DNA from: Clostridia bacterium
GTDB taxonomy: Bacteria; Bacillota; Clostridia; Oscillospirales; CAG-272
Direction of reading: 5' to 3'
Assembly (NCBI GenBank): GCA_017407225.1
Contig: JAFQWY010000347.1
Span: 1-34,412 of the forward strand
Length of the DNA: 34,412 bases
The position numbers and the translations under genes were made by a program. Shown here piece after piece: positions 1 to 7,315 of the stretch (positions within the stretch are counted from its first letter, which is position 1; every line of letters starts with the position of its first letter). The notes under the pieces are model-generated. The model searched no databases. It worked only from the letters and a program-made list of their open reading frames with translations, and was not told the DNA's origin.

Positions 1-242
1 GCGTTCTTTTCAGCGTAGATCTTGAGGGTCTTGCCGTCTACGGTGATGGTGTCTTCGCCAGCTTCTACGGTGTGACCGTCGTAACGACCCTGAGCGGTAT
101 CGTACTTCAGAAGGTGAGCGAGCATCTTGGGGCTGGTGAGGTCGTTGATAGCAACAACTTCGTAGCCTTCAGCACCGAACATCTGGCGGAATGCGAGACG
201 ACCGATACGACCGAAACCGTTAATAGCAACTTTTACAGACAT
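1..242 (-). CDS. gap: Glyceraldehyde-3-phosphate dehydrogenase, N-terminal part (cut by window edge)
   Basis: Only the first 80 codons are in the window. The translation begins [20 protein letters not shown], the Rossmann NAD-binding start of GAPDH with its GFGRIGR motif at residues 9-15, followed by [10 protein letters not shown], where the Asp of the second strand contacts the NAD ribose. The enzyme oxidises glyceraldehyde-3-phosphate to 1,3-bisphosphoglycerate in cytosolic glycolysis. The ATG at 242-240 is preceded by a strong GGAGG site around 252-256. It diverges from rpsF across about 340 bases that hold its own promoter. The catalytic Cys domain lies outside the window, so a type I gap versus a paralogue cannot be separated here. 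Confidence 0.95.
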   Translation of the reverse strand, partial: MSVKVAINGFGRIGRLAFRQMFGAEGYEVVAINDLTSPKMLAHLLKYDTAQGRYDGHTVEAGEDTITVDGKTLKIYAEKN

Positions 243-329
243 TTTGAGTTTCCTCCGGTTATATAATAATTTATTTTGGGCTTTTGGTTAAAGAGCTTTG
301 TGCCCTTCAAGAATATATTTTAACTCATT

Positions 330-358
330 TTCCGAAATTATACAAGTGTTTTTCGGAA
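330..358 (-). promoter_or_regulatory. gap promoter -10 region inside a perfect inverted repeat
   Basis: On the minus strand a TATAAT hexamer lies at 342-337, about 95 bases upstream of the gap ATG. The -35 match is poor. The 8-base arms TTCCGAAA (330-337) and TTTCGGAA (351-358) form a perfect inverted repeat with a 13-base spacer that covers the -10 element. This geometry fits a repressor operator, but the cognate regulator is not recognised. The remainder of 360-586 shows only a weaker inverted repeat, ATTCCAG at 445-451 with CTGGAAT at 468-474. Confidence 0.5.
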
Positions 359-586
359 TATTTTTCAGAATTTACGATTTTCATAAATTTTGAACAGCTG
401 AAACTAGTGTTTCGTATGTTTTGCCGATTGCCCTCCGTTCCTGTATTCCAGTTCACGGCTGCCGCTGCTGGAATTTCTATCATTTATATATAGGGAGACG
501 TGTCCTCACGGCAGCGTTCGTCAGAATTCACAGCAGAATCCGGATTTCGCAATTGTATTTCACACAGAAAAACAATAAAATTCTGC

Positions 587-615
587 TTGACAAAGACTGC
601 GCACAGTGGTATAAT
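587..615 (+). promoter_or_regulatory. rpsF operon sigma-A promoter
   Basis: TTGACA at 587-592 and TATAAT at 610-615 are both exact consensus hexamers and are separated by exactly 17 bases. It drives rpsF-ssb-rpsR, with about 80 bases of leader before the rpsF ATG. Confidence 0.9.
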
Positions 616-629
616 TTATAGTCGAACGG

Positions 630-679
630 GCAAATTTCAACCCGTCTCTCTGCCGTCGAAAATACTTTACGTCGACGGT
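630..679 (+). promoter_or_regulatory. Folded rpsF 5' leader, candidate S6:S18 autoregulatory site
   Basis: The leader contains two hairpins. One pairs CGGG (about 627-630) with CCCG (641-644). The other is a perfect 7-bp stem, CCGTCGA at 653-659 with TCGACGG at 672-678, with a 12-base loop. Many bacteria carry a leader before rpsF that binds the S6:S18 complex through a conserved CCG in a bulge. Here the CCG sits at the base of the second stem, so the assignment is plausible but not proven by eye. Confidence 0.4.
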
Positions 680-704
680 CTGAAGTCCATAGGGAGGTAT
701 AAAC

Positions 705-1034
705 ATGGAAAAGATCATCAACTCTTACGAAACCCTTTTTGTTATCGATCCTGATCTGACCGAAGAAGCTACCAAGGCTCTCGTTGAGAAGTTCACTGCT
801 CTCATCGCTGAGAACGGCGAAGTTACCGAGGTTGCAGAATGGGGCAAGCGTCGTCTCGCTTATCCTATCAACGACAAGATCGAAGGTTACTATGTCCTGA
901 TTAACTTCAAGGCTGAAGGCACTCTTCCCGCTGAGCTGGAAAGAATTTTCGGTATCACCGAAGGCATCTACCGCTCCATCGTGATCCGTCACGAAGAAAA
1001 GAAGGCTTCCAAGACCGCTAAGGCTGAGGCATAA
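705..1034 (+). CDS. rpsF: 30S ribosomal protein S6
   Basis: This 109-residue protein matches bS6 in length and pattern: it opens with YETLFVIDPDL, the first beta strand of the ferredoxin-like fold, and contains WGKRRLAYPI (residues about 46-55) and GYYVLINF. It binds the central domain of 16S rRNA as a heterodimer with S18. The C-terminal tail after residue 98 is a short Lys/Ala-rich extension. The start is set by a GGGAGG site seven bases upstream. It is the first gene of the rpsF-ssb-rpsR operon, 35 bases before ssb, with a consensus promoter at 587-615. Confidence 0.98.
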   Translation: MEKIINSYETLFVIDPDLTEEATKALVEKFTALIAENGEVTEVAEWGKRRLAYPINDKIEGYYVLINFKAEGTLPAELERIFGITEGIYRSIVIRHEEKKASKTAKAEA

Positions 1035-1069
1035 GGCTCACCCCTTCTTGGAATTTACAAGGAACGAGT

Positions 1070-1579
1070 ATGGCAAACTTCAACTTTAACAAGGTTATTC
1101 TGGGTGGTCGCCTTACCGCTGATCCCGAGCTGAAAACCACTCCTTCGGGCATCTCCGTAACTTCCTTCACCGTTGCTGTAAACCGTCGTTTCGGCGGCAA
1201 GAACGGCGAGGAAGCACAGGCAGACTTCTTCAACGTAACCGCATGGCGCCAGACCGCTGAGTTCATCACCCGCTATTTCCGGAAGGCTTCCTCCATCTGC
1301 GTGATGGGTTCCCTCCAGACCAGAAGCTGGATTGATCAGAACGGTCAGAAGCGTTTCGCTACCGAGATTGTTGCTGACGAGGCTTACTTCGTTGATGCGA
1401 AGAGCGAAAGCCCCATCGCAGTACAGCAGGCAGCGGCTATGATGCAGCAGAATCAGGCACCCTCTTATGTACCCGACGGCTACGGCTCCTTTGGCGGCAT
1501 GCCCCAGGCAGGTGCATATCAGACCCAGTCCGCGCCGAAATTCGAAGAATTATCCGGCGACGATGAATTACCCTTCTGA
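1070..1579 (+). CDS. ssb: Single-stranded DNA-binding protein
   Basis: The 169-residue product has the SSB OB fold in residues 1-110, with the pattern NKVILGGRLTADPELKTTPS at the start, FTVAVNRRF, and FFNVTAWRQTAEF in the middle. A Gln/Ala/Gly-rich linker follows, ending in the acidic tip DDELPF, which in characterised SSBs docks partner proteins. It coats ssDNA at forks and repair sites. It lies between rpsF and rpsR, the usual Bacillota order. The upstream ribosome site (AAGGAACG) is weaker than that of its neighbours. RarA, encoded at 26395-27633, belongs to a family that binds this C-terminal tip, although the two genes are not linked here. Confidence 0.98.
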   Translation: MANFNFNKVILGGRLTADPELKTTPSGISVTSFTVAVNRRFGGKNGEEAQADFFNVTAWRQTAEFITRYFRKASSICVMGSLQTRSWIDQNGQKRFATEIVADEAYFVDAKSESPIAVQQAAAMMQQNQAPSYVPDGYGSFGGMPQAGAYQTQSAPKFEELSGDDELPF

Positions 1580-1622
1580 GGTAATCACACATTTTAACTT
1601 TAACAGGAGGCTTAAGTAAGCA

Positions 1623-1931
1623 ATGGATAACGAAAGAACTGAAGTTGTTGCGGAAGAAACCACTGCTCCCGCAGCTGAAAGAACCGAATCTGCTCCCCAG
1701 AGAATGCAGCGTCCCAACAGAAACAGAAGAAAGAAAGTTTGCACCTTCTGTGCTGACGGTATCGATCACATCGACTACAAGGACACCAAGAGACTGCAGA
1801 AGTGCACTTCCGAAAGAGGCAAGATCCTCCCCAGAAGAATCTCCGGTACCTGCGCTAAGCACCAGAGACAGCTTACTCTCGCTATCAAGAGAGCCCGCCA
1901 CGTTGCACTTCTTCCCTACATCGCTGACTAA
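1623..1931 (+). CDS. rpsR: 30S ribosomal protein S18, with N-terminal extension
   Basis: The core from about residue 35 is typical bS18: [36 protein letters not shown]. The cysteines C39, C42 and the later GTC Cys suggest a zinc-binding (C+) form. S18 binds the 16S platform with S6. At 102 residues it is about 25-30 longer than the usual form because of a Glu/Ala/Thr-rich and then Arg/Asn-rich N-terminal segment. An AGGAGG site at 1605-1610 supports the ATG at 1623, though the 12-base spacing is long. It is the last gene of the operon and is followed by a folded segment and a terminator. Confidence 0.97.
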   Translation: MDNERTEVVAEETTAPAAERTESAPQRMQRPNRNRRKKVCTFCADGIDHIDYKDTKRLQKCTSERGKILPRRISGTCAKHQRQLTLAIKRARHVALLPYIAD

Positions 1932-2064
1932 TGCATGAGCGTTTTATGCACTGACACCATTGATCTGTCCGGCTCATGCTGAACATCCGACTCCGTCGTA
2001 TGTTCCTGAGTTTGGCTTACAGTGGCAGCAAATCAGTGTATTCAGACTTATGTTGTTTTGCGTG
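1932..2064 (+). ncRNA. Unassigned structured RNA segment behind rpsR
   Basis: This 133-base stretch has no convincing reading frame but folds well by eye. A long arm is built from CTGTCC (1965-1970) with GG and ACAG (2014-2022), then CTCA/TGAG (1973-1976, 2007-2010), GAACAT/ATGTTC (1981-1986, 2000-2005) and CGAC/GTCG (1988-1991, 1995-1998) with a three-base loop. It is closed by CACTGA (1949-1954) with TCAGTG (2033-2038). A competing short hairpin TGCAT/ATGCA (1932-1936, 1946-1950) overlaps the closing stem. A terminator follows at once. It could be a 3'UTR-derived small RNA or a structured 3'UTR. It does not match any family I can name. Confidence 0.45.
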
Positions 2065-2100
2065 AAAAAAACCACATTCCGCAAGGTTTGTGGTTTTTTT
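2065..2100 (+). terminator. Bidirectional terminator between rpsR and the convergent membrane gene
   Basis: A7 and ACCACA at 2065-2076 pair with TGTGG and T7 at 2089-2100. The A-tract and T-tract are symmetric, so it can end both rpsR transcription (plus) and the convergent gene stopping at 2105 (minus). Confidence 0.85.
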
Positions 2101-2104
2101 GTGT

Positions 2105-2518
2105 TTATTCCGTTTTGGGCTTATTTGAAATGACAATGTGTCTCCACAGCATCGCAAACAGAATCAGCTGGATCACAGCGAAAATCCACGATGCGGGATA
2201 ATTGAACCACGGTTTCTGCAGATGCTTGAGAATTTCTCTTCCGACCAGCATGGCAAGAGGAAGAACAGATGTGATGAGAAGCGGACGGATTGCGGTAATT
2301 TGGGTCAGACTGCTCAGAATCAGCATCCACGCCAGCGGGATCAGCCAGATGAGCGGGTACAGAAACAGCCATCCCTGCATCCATTCGTAAAGCTGCAGAC
2401 GGATCCATCCGGCTTCGTTCATCAGAAAGAGAAAATGGGCACTCAGGTTGATTGTCAGGACTGCCATTGCCGCGAAATACTGGAACCGGATCAGAGAATT
2501 CATGATTTTGTTCTTCAT
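2105..2518 (-). CDS. Small multi-pass membrane protein, function unknown
   Basis: The 137-residue product starts MKNKIMNSLIRFQYFAAMAV; the ATG at 2518 is chosen because AGGAGGT lies 8 bases upstream. Four hydrophobic segments are visible: about residues 10-32, 42-66 (rich in Trp and Leu), 72-90 and 104-128. The tail is short and charged. No catalytic motif was seen and I do not recognise the family. A TATAAT on the minus strand at 2552-2547 is a likely -10, with no good -35. It lies downstream of gpsA but separated by a terminator, so it is probably its own unit. Codon use resembles its neighbours. Confidence 0.75.
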   Translation of the reverse strand: MKNKIMNSLIRFQYFAAMAVLTINLSAHFLFLMNEAGWIRLQLYEWMQGWLFLYPLIWLIPLAWMLILSSLTQITAIRPLLITSVLPLAMLVGREILKHLQKPWFNYPASWIFAVIQLILFAMLWRHIVISNKPKTE

Positions 2519-2600
2519 ACTGCACCTCCTGTCTGTTTTCGTTTTCATTATACCGTACAGATGTGAACAGGATTTGCGATTTCCATTAGAATCCCATGAG

Positions 2601-2633
2601 AAAAACGGTCTTCCCTTTCCGGAAAACCGTTTT
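2601..2633 (-). terminator. Intrinsic terminator of the gpsA-like gene
   Basis: On the minus strand AAAACGGT pairs with ACCGTTTTT (plus coordinates 2601-2633), with an inner TTTCC/GGGAA extension and a T-run at 2605-2601. It starts 13 bases after the gpsA stop. Confidence 0.8.
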
Positions 2634-2645
2634 CTTTGATCGGTA

Positions 2646-3695
2646 TTATTCCTTGATGAACCGGAATTCGTCCCACGGAATGTCCACAGGCTTCTTTTCG
2701 GTAAGGATTGCGTCAACTGCCATAAGCAGGGGGAATTCTTTGATGTCAACTTCACCCTTTGCGGAGAGAACCTTGATGGCTCTTGCCACACGTTCCGCTA
2801 CCACGAGGGATTCCAGGGTTACGCCGTTTAGTTCAGCCTTGGCTTCGTCGATGTTCAGACCGCGGCCCAGCAGGATGCCCACCAGACGGGTACGTCCGCC
2901 GTATACGGTAACGTAAAGGTCGCCGGCACCGACGCAGATGTTTTCCAGCGTGCAGGCTCCCTGCAGATTCAGCAGCTTGGTCATTTCCTTCACTGCCTGC
3001 CCGAACACTGCCGCCTGGGAGTTGAAGTGCAGTTCGCTGTCAAGGCCGAATTCCTTCTGGTTCAGACCGATGGTCAGCGCAATGCCCAGTGCGTAGCCGT
3101 TCTTCAGGGCAACTGCGGATTCGATACCAACCACGTCGGTGGAAAGGCTGATGTGGTAGTAGGAGGTCTGCATGATTTCGCGGAGTTTCTTCAGAGTTTC
3201 GATATCGTGACCGCAGAACGCAACTTCGGTCTGGTCGTGCGCCACCAGTTCATAGCTGGTGCAGGGACCGCCGATAGCATTGAGGTTCAGCTTCTTGCCC
3301 ATCTTTGCCAGACGTTCTTCCCATACTGCGGGATAGGTCAGCAGCTTTCCGTCAGCGGTGTCCATCAGACCCTTGGTAACGGTGAGCACGGGAATGGATT
3401 CGGGAATCACGGGAAGTACGGTTTCGCTGAACCAGTCCACGCCGAAGCTGGATACACCGCCGATAATCATGTCAGCACCGTCGATCGCATCGGTCATTTC
3501 TTCGATCTGGTAATACTTCACGCCTGCGGGGAAATCCTTTGTGAACTTGGGATGACGGTCGGTCTTTCTGCATGTGTCGATGATTTCACGGTCAAGGGGA
3601 GTGCCGACAAGACGGACTTCGTGACCGTTTTCGCGTGCGGGGAATGCCAGAGCGGAGCCCATCATGCCCGCGCCGATGATTGTAACAATAACCAT
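2646..3695 (-). CDS. gpsA: Glycerol-3-phosphate dehydrogenase, NAD(P)+-dependent
   Basis: The 349-residue protein has a Rossmann N-terminus, MVIVTIIGAGMMGSALAFPA, with GAGMMG as the dinucleotide loop, then VLTVTKGLMD and a helical C-terminal half containing ALKNGYALGIA with the catalytic Lys and GAGDLYVTVYGGRTR, the substrate-site signature of the family. It interconverts dihydroxyacetone phosphate and sn-glycerol-3-phosphate for phospholipid synthesis. GAGMMGS replaces the usual GxGxWGTALA, so it is a divergent member. The ATG at 3695 is chosen over upstream in-frame ATGs because the Rossmann fold begins directly there; AAAGGA lies 13 bases upstream. A phosphodiesterase that releases glycerol-3-phosphate is encoded just upstream on the same strand. 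Confidence 0.9.
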   Translation of the reverse strand: MVIVTIIGAGMMGSALAFPARENGHEVRLVGTPLDREIIDTCRKTDRHPKFTKDFPAGVKYYQIEEMTDAIDGADMIIGGVSSFGVDWFSETVLPVIPESIPVLTVTKGLMDTADGKLLTYPAVWEERLAKMGKKLNLNAIGGPCTSYELVAHDQTEVAFCGHDIETLKKLREIMQTSYYHISLSTDVVGIESAVALKNGYALGIALTIGLNQKEFGLDSELHFNSQAAVFGQAVKEMTKLLNLQGACTLENICVGAGDLYVTVYGGRTRLVGILLGRGLNIDEAKAELNGVTLESLVVAERVARAIKVLSAKGEVDIKEFPLLMAVDAILTEKKPVDIPWDEFRFIKE

Positions 3696-3720
3696 GGTAT
3701 TTATTTTGTCCTTTGTTTTT

Positions 3721-3749
3721 ATTTTATTATTTGTTATTTTGATTATCAA
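3721..3749 (-). promoter_or_regulatory. Promoter of the gpsA-like gene
   Basis: Minus-strand TTGATA (3749-3744) and TAAAAT (3726-3721) are separated by 17 bases, about 25 bases before the start codon. A perfect 13-base palindrome, CACCGCAGCGGTG, at 3758-3770 lies just upstream of the -35. Confidence 0.65.
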
Positions 3750-4061
3750 GTTTGATTCACCGCAGCGGTGGAGTTTTATCTCCTGCGCGGAGGGCGTCCA
3801 AAAGGACTTAACGAAGCCCTCTTGGAGATCTCCCCGACCCAAGCGTTCCCCTTGGGAATCCCCGCCTGCGGCACTATACCCGTGCAGTTTAGGAATGAAA
3901 CGATCTTTCCTTCATGGATTTTGGCTCTGAATTTCCTCGTTCTGTTCAGCCCTGCCGGCGGCGAGACAGAATTGTTTCGGGCACCGGCAGACGGGGAGTT
4001 CCGGTGAAACCGATTCTTATTTCTTATTTATTCTTTCTTCTTTATTCTTTAAGCGAAGCGT
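3750..4061. other. Folded non-coding stretch between gpsA and gdpD
   Basis: About 310 bases without a supportable gene. It carries a series of hairpins: CACCGC/GCGGTG (3758-3770); AGGGC-GTCC-AAAA-GGAC with GCCCT (3791-3820); the palindrome GGAGATCTCC (3824-3833); CCCAAG/CTTGGG (3838-3856), which can alternatively pair with CTTGG at 3821-3825; and CTGCCGG/CCGGCAG (3952-3990) enclosing GAGACA/TGTTTC. The last 45 bases before gdpD are a polypyrimidine tract on the plus strand. The density of stems resembles a dispersed palindromic intergenic element, but copy number cannot be seen from one window. Confidence 0.5.
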
Positions 4062-4859
4062 CTAGTCGTGCAGTCCCTTTTCGCGGAGATAGTCCATTGC
4101 CCACTTGGGGTCGTTTGAGGTAAAGAGAACCGCGCCGTTTTCGATTGCCTTGTCGTAGTTTTCGGCGCCGTCCTTCGGGTAGTATACCCACGGTTCCACG
4201 CCATAAGATTTTGCGAAATCAAAGAATTTCTTTTCCACCACGGTGACGCCGGAGGTTCCGAACAGGCACACGCAGTAGGCATAGTCGTACACAAACCGCT
4301 TCTGATCCGCACCCATCAGTTCCTGGGGATGGTATGCGTGAATCCGGATCCGCTTGCCGTAGGTTTCGTCGATCCATTCGTTGAGAACGCCGCTCCATGT
4401 GTTGATGACACTGCGTTCGGTGATGCCGTACTGATCCATGAGGGCGATGGATTTTTTCGCGGATTCATAGGCAAACTCGCCGGACATGGCGGGATAATCC
4501 TTCAGCTCCACGTTGAACATCATATCCGGGTAGTCCTTGAAGAATTCCAGAAATTCCAAGAAGGTGGGTACTTTTTCGCCGGTGAACTGTTCGCCCTTCC
4601 AGGAGCCTGCATCAAGCTGTCGGATTTCTTCGAGAGTGAAGTCCTTTATGAAGCCGGTGCCGTTGGTGGTACGGTCAACCTTGTGGTCGTGCATCAGGAT
4701 GATTTCGCCGTCCTTGGTCATGTGCAGGTCGATCTCCACCATATCGGGATTGAGAGTCACTGCGGAACGGAATGCCGCCATGGTGTTTTCCGGGAAATAC
4801 CTGGAGTTGCCCCGGTGAGCCGCCACGGAAATCTTATTGCGGTACGGTAATGTACTCAT
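4062..4859 (-). CDS. Glycerophosphodiester phosphodiesterase
   Basis: The 265-residue protein is a compact GDPD-domain TIM barrel. The signature residues are present: HRG at 15-17, PENT at 23-26, E42-x-D44 for the metal site, and HD at 57-58, followed by DRTTNGTG. A later NVELKDYP strand supplies another metal-site Glu. It hydrolyses deacylated phospholipids to sn-glycerol-3-phosphate and an alcohol, feeding the reductase/dehydrogenase encoded next on the strand. No signal peptide is visible, so it is probably cytosolic (the UgpQ-like type). AAGGAGAT stands 8 bases before the ATG. The gene is probably transcribed alone from the promoter at 4901-4929, as a long folded region separates it from gpsA. 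Confidence 0.93.
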   Translation of the reverse strand: MSTLPYRNKISVAAHRGNSRYFPENTMAAFRSAVTLNPDMVEIDLHMTKDGEIILMHDHKVDRTTNGTGFIKDFTLEEIRQLDAGSWKGEQFTGEKVPTFLEFLEFFKDYPDMMFNVELKDYPAMSGEFAYESAKKSIALMDQYGITERSVINTWSGVLNEWIDETYGKRIRIHAYHPQELMGADQKRFVYDYAYCVCLFGTSGVTVVEKKFFDFAKSYGVEPWVYYPKDGAENYDKAIENGAVLFTSNDPKWAMDYLREKGLHD

Positions 4860-4900
4860 AGAAAAATCTCCTTGCTGTGCGTTTCTGTAGTGATGTCTAC

Positions 4901-4946
4901 ATTATAGCACAACAGGGAGATTTGTTCAATCGGAGATTTGCTCAAT
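4901..4946 (-). promoter_or_regulatory. gdpD promoter with tandem direct repeat
   Basis: Minus-strand TATAAT at 4906-4901 and TTGAAC at 4929-4924 have a 17-base spacer. Overlapping the -35 is a near-perfect tandem repeat: GGAGATTTGTTCAAT (4916-4930) and GGAGATTTGCTCAAT (4932-4946), with a 16-base period and one mismatch. Such a pair could bind an activator or repressor; none is identified. Confidence 0.5.
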
Positions 4947-4977
4947 TGTGAGAAATTATTGTGTGTTTTTTAGTTCA

Positions 4978-7308
4978 TCAGGAGTACATTTCACCTTCCA
5001 GGAGGTCAATTCTCTGCTGATACAGAGCCATCTGCGCTTCCAGCTCTGCCAGCCATGCGATCCCTGACGCTATGTTCTTTTCATTCAGGGCCGCCGCGCT
5101 GTGCAGCTTTTCCATGTCCGCTGTACGGTTCCGCAGCAGGGATCGGCAATAGTCTATATCCTCCACTGCCTTGCTGTATGCACGCTCCATCTTCGTCCGT
5201 ACCGATTCATCGCCGTTCAGATACTCGTCTATAACGGAGCTGTATTGATTGATCCTGATTTGCAGCTGTGTGATTTCATCATTCAGCTTTGCTTCGGCCG
5301 CCAGAGTTATGTCATATTCCGTCCGATATGCGGTGAGATTTTCCAGCTGGGAGGCATATTGGTTTTCCATCACCGCAGTCTGACTCAGAAGACTTTCCCA
5401 TTCCTGTTTCATGGCCGCAATCTCAGCACTGCGGTCACAGTGATAGGTTTTCGATTCCGTCCCGTCTCCGTAAGTCGCCGTGTAGGTGATTCCCTCTTTT
5501 TCGTAGGGCACAACCACCATGGCGGGAGCGGAACTGAACCACACGCGGGTGTAGTCCTTGCCGTTGAGCTTCTGATCCAGCTGGGTCACGCTGTCGTCGA
5601 GGATGAACAGCACATCGTAGGATTCCTTCGCCAGATTATAGTCCACGCTGAGGGATGCGGGATCGTCGCACAGCATCACACCGGGCAGGATTTCCTCCAC
5701 GGGATAACGGCGGTTGGCAGTCATTTCATACTGTCCGTCCTTCATGCGGAATGTGGCGTAGCCGATGGTCCAGATGCTGTTGTCGGGCGGATAGATTTCC
5801 CGTCCATGGGCGCGGTAGGATACGATGTACCAGGTCTCACCGGAGAGGAATTTCTCCGACTGCCATGTGGACATCAGCTGTGCCCGGGGACCGCCGTAGC
5901 TCTCAATCATGGCGAGAAAGTACAGTTCATCCGGTTCAGCCGTGTTGGATTCCAGCAGGTAGATGCCTTCCATATGGGTCACGTCGTGCAGATAAACCAC
6001 CGTCCAGTCCACGGCGAGCCAGATTTCACCCGTCACGGTTACGGCAAGATAGCATTCCCCTCGGACTGAGGATGCCTGATAGCGTTCCCGGATGTGCTTG
6101 TTCTTTTGAGCAAACTGTTCTTCGATTTCTGCCGGAAAACCGGATTTTCTCTCAACGAGCTGTCCGCTGAAGAGCTGGGTCTTTCCGTCGTCGCTCACAA
6201 TCAGCTCGTTTTCCGTAACTGTCACCCGGTAAGGCTCGTAATCCGTCATGTCCTGATAGTTCAGCGTGCCTGCCACTTTATAGGATGCTTCGTACACGTC
6301 CGGCTTCTTCACGGGATTTGCCGCCAGAACCACCGTCACGGCGAGAACCAGCATGGCGGCGATGACTGCAATCCATTTTGCGGTTTTCCCGAAGGACAGC
6401 ACGTTCCGGATTCTGGTTCTGATGTCCGATTCCCCGAAGGCTATGGGGTACACGGGATTGATTTTCCGTCCGGCCGCCACATTCAGCAGTGCGGATGCGT
6501 AGAGCTGACGGGATTCTTCGCCCAGTTTCCGAAGCACTCCTTCATCACAAGCAAGCTCCATATCCCTGACAGCCATCCGGAAGGCGATCCACACCAGCGG
6601 ATTGTACCAGTGGATGGACAGGGCGAGGAAAAACAGGAATTTGAACCACGGATCTCCCCGGCGGATGTGCTGTTTCTCATGGGCAAGCACGCACTGCCGG
6701 GTTTCCTCATCCAGTCCCGCAGGCAGCCAGATCCGGGGAAATACCATTCCCGTGACGATCGCCGTGTCCAGCCGGTCGGATTCGTAGATTCCCTTCCCGG
6801 TTTTCACGGATTTCCGCAGCCGGATGAGCAGGATGATGTATGCCGCCAGATTCCAGAGAAGCAGAAGTGCCGCGCCGTTCAGCCAGAGAAAGGAAAAAAA
6901 CGCCGCCGGTGCTTCCAGAGGATCCCCAACAGTCTGCTGCAGACCGTAGGGCAGTTCCTCATTGACGGCATCATTGACCGCATCGGGCAGGGGCAGATTC
7001 ACCTTCGGATAGGGCGTGTGGACGATATCCGTGGGGATGTATTCGATGACCGCTTCCGTCCGGATGTCCGTATCAAATACCGAGTACAGGGACACGGGCA
7101 GCGAGAAGGACGCCGGGCAGATCAGCCGGAACAGCACCACCGTCCACAGCAGAAAGGTGAGCGTTTTCGGTGCGTTTTTCAGAATCAGCCGCAGAACCAG
7201 CACGCAGAGAATCGCCACCGATCCGGTCAGAGTCATGTTCAGAAGCACGGACGGCGCAAAGTAGCACCATTTCTCCGCAATCCGTGTGAGAATCAGATTC
7301 AGATCCAT
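4978..7308 (-). CDS. M56-family (BlaR1-like) membrane metallopeptidase with a novel extracytoplasmic domain
   Basis: The 776-residue protein has the BlaR1/MecR1 transducer layout: membrane segments near residues 17-43, 48-75, 137-164 and 312-331, and the cytosolic zinc protease with HEKQH at 210-214 and the third-ligand region RDMELACDE at 248-256. In the family, signalling activates this protease and leads to loss of the BlaI repressor. Residues 332-776, about 445 long, should lie outside the membrane. They lack recognisable SxxK, SxN or KTG penicillin-binding motifs. They end in about 150 residues of heptad-rich, Glu/Gln-rich sequence (from about 625) that looks like coiled coil. The gene begins 7 bases after the BlaI-type gene. 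No beta-lactamase is nearby, so the signal sensed is unknown. Confidence 0.88.
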   Translation of the reverse strand: MDLNLILTRIAEKWCYFAPSVLLNMTLTGSVAILCVLVLRLILKNAPKTLTFLLWTVVLFRLICPASFSLPVSLYSVFDTDIRTEAVIEYIPTDIVHTPYPKVNLPLPDAVNDAVNEELPYGLQQTVGDPLEAPAAFFSFLWLNGAALLLLWNLAAYIILLIRLRKSVKTGKGIYESDRLDTAIVTGMVFPRIWLPAGLDEETRQCVLAHEKQHIRRGDPWFKFLFFLALSIHWYNPLVWIAFRMAVRDMELACDEGVLRKLGEESRQLYASALLNVAAGRKINPVYPIAFGESDIRTRIRNVLSFGKTAKWIAVIAAMLVLAVTVVLAANPVKKPDVYEASYKVAGTLNYQDMTDYEPYRVTVTENELIVSDDGKTQLFSGQLVERKSGFPAEIEEQFAQKNKHIRERYQASSVRGECYLAVTVTGEIWLAVDWTVVYLHDVTHMEGIYLLESNTAEPDELYFLAMIESYGGPRAQLMSTWQSEKFLSGETWYIVSYRAHGREIYPPDNSIWTIGYATFRMKDGQYEMTANRRYPVEEILPGVMLCDDPASLSVDYNLAKESYDVLFILDDSVTQLDQKLNGKDYTRVWFSSAPAMVVVPYEKEGITYTATYGDGTESKTYHCDRSAEIAAMKQEWESLLSQTAVMENQYASQLENLTAYRTEYDITLAAEAKLNDEITQLQIRINQYSSVIDEYLNGDESVRTKMERAYSKAVEDIDYCRSLLRNRTADMEKLHSAAALNEKNIASGIAWLAELEAQMALYQQRIDLLEGEMYS

Positions 7309-7315
7309 CCCGTCC

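Noticed and set aside
3664-4007. Short open frames in the gpsA-gdpD spacer
   Set aside because: They have no ribosome site and cross strong palindromes; the stretch is better read as folded non-coding DNA.
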